The notes beneath the pieces are model-generated. The model made no database searches. It was given only the letters and a program-made list of their open reading frames with translations, and was not told where the DNA came from. Shown in pieces: positions 62,356 through 64,000 of a stretch of DNA of 64,000 nt. Made by a program: the position numbers and the translations under genes. The DNA is taken from assembly GCF_020099395.1 (NCBI RefSeq), contig NZ_CP083590.1, positions 248,001 to 312,000 of the forward strand, written 5' to 3'. Every line of letters begins with the position of its first letter. Positions within the stretch are counted from its first letter, which is position 1. This DNA comes from Streptomyces mobaraensis (lineage in GTDB: Bacteria; Actinomycetota; Actinomycetes; Streptomycetales; Streptomycetaceae).

Positions 62356-63519
62356 CTACCCGGGCGGCGGGCCCGCCACCGTCCGCGCGATGTCGAGGGT
62401 GAGCCGCTGCCAGGGGTCGCGCGGGTCGCGGCCGGTCAGTTCGCGGACCCGGCGCAGCCGGTAGCGCAGGGACTGCGGGTGCAGCCGCAGGCCGCGGGCG
62501 GCGGCGGTGGCGGAGCCCGTGTCGAGGTACGCGGTCAGGGCCTCCAGCAGGTGCCGCTGGGCGGACCGGGCGAGCAGGCCGAGGACCAGGCGGCCGATGT
62601 GCTCCGCGTCCGTGGCCGGGTGCCCGGCGAGCAGGGCGAGGACGTGCGCGTCGGCGTCGGTGAGGAGCCGCCCGGGGCGGTGGGCGTGCTCCGGCGCGGT
62701 GGCGAGGGCGCCGGCGGCGAGGCGGTGGGCGACGGCGATCCGGTCCAGGCCCTCACCGGTGATCGCGCAGCCGCGCAGCCCGCGTTCCGCCAGCACCCCC
62801 GGGGCCGCCGCGACGGCGTCCGCCGGGAGCAGCAGCACCGTGCGCGGCCCCTGCGCGGTGGCCAGCGGGGTGCCGGTGGCCGGGCCGGTGAGCACGGCGA
62901 GCAGCTCCGCCGGGTCCGCCGGGCGGTCGCCCTCGCCCGGTCCGACGACCAGCAGGCAGTAGGGGTACGGCAGTTCGACGCCGAGGCGGGCCGCGCGGTC
63001 CGTCACGGCGCCGACGGACGCGTGCCGGCCGGCGATCAGGTCGTCCAGCAGCAGGCGCAGCGCCTGCGCCCGGTCGCCCGCCAGCCGTTCGCTGGTGGCG
63101 GTGTAGGAACCGGCCATCACCTCGCACAGGGTGTCGAGGGTGGTGAGGAGCTGCCGGGTGAGGGCGAACGCGTCGGCGGCGGCGGAGGGGGCGGCGCGGG
63201 CCGCGATCTCGTCCACCAGTACGGCGGCGGCGACCCGGTAGGCCCGCAGCACGGCCGGCAGCGGGCGGCCGTCGGCCGCCCGGGCGGCCGCGATGCCGCG
63301 GAAGCGGCGCAGGTCTGCGGGGCCGATGTCGCCGTCGACGGCCCACAGGTGCAGGAAGCGCTCCAGCGCCCAGCCCGCTATGGCCCGGACCTCCCCGCGG
63401 CGCCCGTCGTCCAGGTCCGCGTAGGCGGGGACCCGTTCGTGCACCGCGTCGACGACGGCCTCGACGACGCGCGGGTCGGTGACCAGCTCCCGGCGGATCC
63501 GCTCGCGTTCGTTCGTCAC
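62356..63519 (-). CDS. PucR/CdaR-type transcriptional regulator
   Basis: This 387-aa protein ends in the PucR-type HTH: LLEALTAYLDTGSATAAARG and LRLHPQSLRYRLRRVRELTG. A GGDEF-related mid domain (VELPYPYCLLVVGPGEGDRP) and an N-terminal helical ligand domain precede it. I chose the GTG at 63519 (TNERERIRRELV); the frame upstream is not protein-like. Regulators of this kind control catabolic genes. It is divergent from the FMN-dependent oxidase at the window edge, which is a natural target. Confidence 0.85.
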   Translation of the reverse strand: MTNERERIRRELVTDPRVVEAVVDAVHERVPAYADLDDGRRGEVRAIAGWALERFLHLWAVDGDIGPADLRRFRGIAAARAADGRPLPAVLRAYRVAAAVLVDEIAARAAPSAAADAFALTRQLLTTLDTLCEVMAGSYTATSERLAGDRAQALRLLLDDLIAGRHASVGAVTDRAARLGVELPYPYCLLVVGPGEGDRPADPAELLAVLTGPATGTPLATAQGPRTVLLLPADAVAAAPGVLAERGLRGCAITGEGLDRIAVAHRLAAGALATAPEHAHRPGRLLTDADAHVLALLAGHPATDAEHIGRLVLGLLARSAQRHLLEALTAYLDTGSATAAARGLRLHPQSLRYRLRRVRELTGRDPRDPWQRLTLDIARTVAGPPPG

Positions 63520-63634
63520 CCCGTGATGGTCGCAGTACTCACCCCGTGCGCACCACCGTGGACGGGGCACGTCACCGCCGTGAGGATCGCTGCCGGAACG
63601 CAGCGGTTCCACGGACGGGAGGCGGGACGGACCC

Positions 63635-64000
63635 ATGAGCACCACGCCGCGCTGGGCGGACTACCAGTACGAGATCTACCTGAACGGCCTGTCGGGGGCG
63701 GTCCCCCGGCTGCCGGCCGACCCGAGCCGGCTGGAGGAGCTGGTCGAACGGCGGCTCGGCGCCGGCCCGGCGGGGTACATGATCGGCGCGGCGGGCACCG
63801 GGAGCACCGCCCGCGCCAACCGCGCCGCCCTCGACCGCTGGCGGATCGTGCCGCGGATGCTGCGGGACGTGGCCGAACGCGACCTGTCCGTCGAGCTGTT
63901 CGGCCGCCGGCTGCCGGCGCCGCTCGCGCTGGCGCCGGTCGGCATCCTGAAGATCGCGCACCCGGACGCCGAGCCGGCCGCGGCCCGCGCCGCCGCCGCG
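63635..64000 (+). CDS. FMN-dependent alpha-hydroxyacid oxidase (lactate 2-monooxygenase-like), 5' part
   Basis: The first 122 codons are in the window. The start reads RWADYQYEIYLNGLSGAVPR, followed by GYMIGAAGTGSTARANRAAL, RWRIVPRMLRDVAERDLSVE and PAPLALAPVGILKIAHPDAE. This matches lactate 2-monooxygenase and related FMN-dependent alpha-hydroxyacid oxidases, which oxidise L-lactate or similar acids with oxygen. GGGAGG lies about 12 nt before the ATG. The FMN/substrate His and Arg lie beyond the window. The divergent PucR regulator likely controls it. Confidence 0.85.
   Translation, partial: MSTTPRWADYQYEIYLNGLSGAVPRLPADPSRLEELVERRLGAGPAGYMIGAAGTGSTARANRAALDRWRIVPRMLRDVAERDLSVELFGRRLPAPLALAPVGILKIAHPDAEPAAARAAAA

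Overview
The window is GC-rich actinobacterial DNA, most likely from Streptomyces or a close relative such as Kitasatospora. The grounds are strong third-position GC, frequent GTG starts, 4-bp ATGA overlaps, an AfsR/SARP regulator, a geosmin synthase and a family 2B encapsulin. It is accessory in character, with several specialised-metabolite loci packed side by side. I see no rRNA, tRNA or CRISPR array. The two ends cut genes: an oxidoreductase C-terminus on the left and an FMN-dependent alpha-hydroxyacid oxidase N-terminus on the right.

Region 1 (about 0.2-17.6 kb) looks like a shikimate-derived amino-aromatic pathway. It holds a PhzE-type 2-amino-2-deoxyisochorismate (ADIC) synthase coupled to a class II DAHP synthase, a VOC/glyoxalase protein, a WrbA-like flavoprotein, a SnoaL/NTF2-like protein, an arylamine N-acetyltransferase, an ACMSD-type amidohydrolase, an SRPBCC protein, an AMP-forming acyl ligase, an aromatic FAD monooxygenase, an NmrA-like reductase, a methyltransferase, a DHA2 exporter and TetR and LuxR-type regulators. 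Several promoter regions share a TCTGTCA/TGACAGA element. The isochorismatase and dehydrogenase needed to reach 3-hydroxyanthranilate are not in the window.

Region 2 (18-25.7 kb) holds a probably domesticated IS701-like transposase, a small secreted protein, an OvmZ-like protein, a didomain aromatase/cyclase without any ketosynthase, and a 1225-aa AfsR-type regulator carrying an in-frame 42-bp repeat.

Region 3 (25.7-33.4 kb) is a compact isocyanide locus: nucleotidyltransferase, cytochrome P450 and PvcA/IsnA-type isocyanide synthase on the plus strand. A DrrAB-like ABC exporter converges on it, and a PadR regulator with a membrane partner follows. The P450 has an unusual I-helix. The usual non-heme iron partner (PvcB/IsnB) is absent.

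Region 4 (33.7-39.4 kb) has two divergent regulator/oxygenase pairs around a type II NADH dehydrogenase: a Rox-like FAD monooxygenase with a TetR regulator sharing a 34-bp perfect palindrome, and a questin-oxidase-like protein with a MarR regulator.

Region 5 (39.7-53.5 kb) is a fragmented NRPS locus: MFS exporter, lone condensation-like protein, C-A-T, acyl-CoA dehydrogenase, A-T-T-A-T, then C-T-reductase interrupted by an apparent frameshift in a run of seven C. No thioesterase is present, so reductive release is likely.

Region 6 (53.5-57.6 kb) pairs a cyclic-nucleotide-domain encapsulin shell protein with a bifunctional geosmin synthase, as an enzyme-loaded nanocompartment. The last 6 kb are ordinary: a Cys-rich small protein, GNAT, secreted proteins, MFS, a secreted HNH nuclease and a PucR-type regulator.
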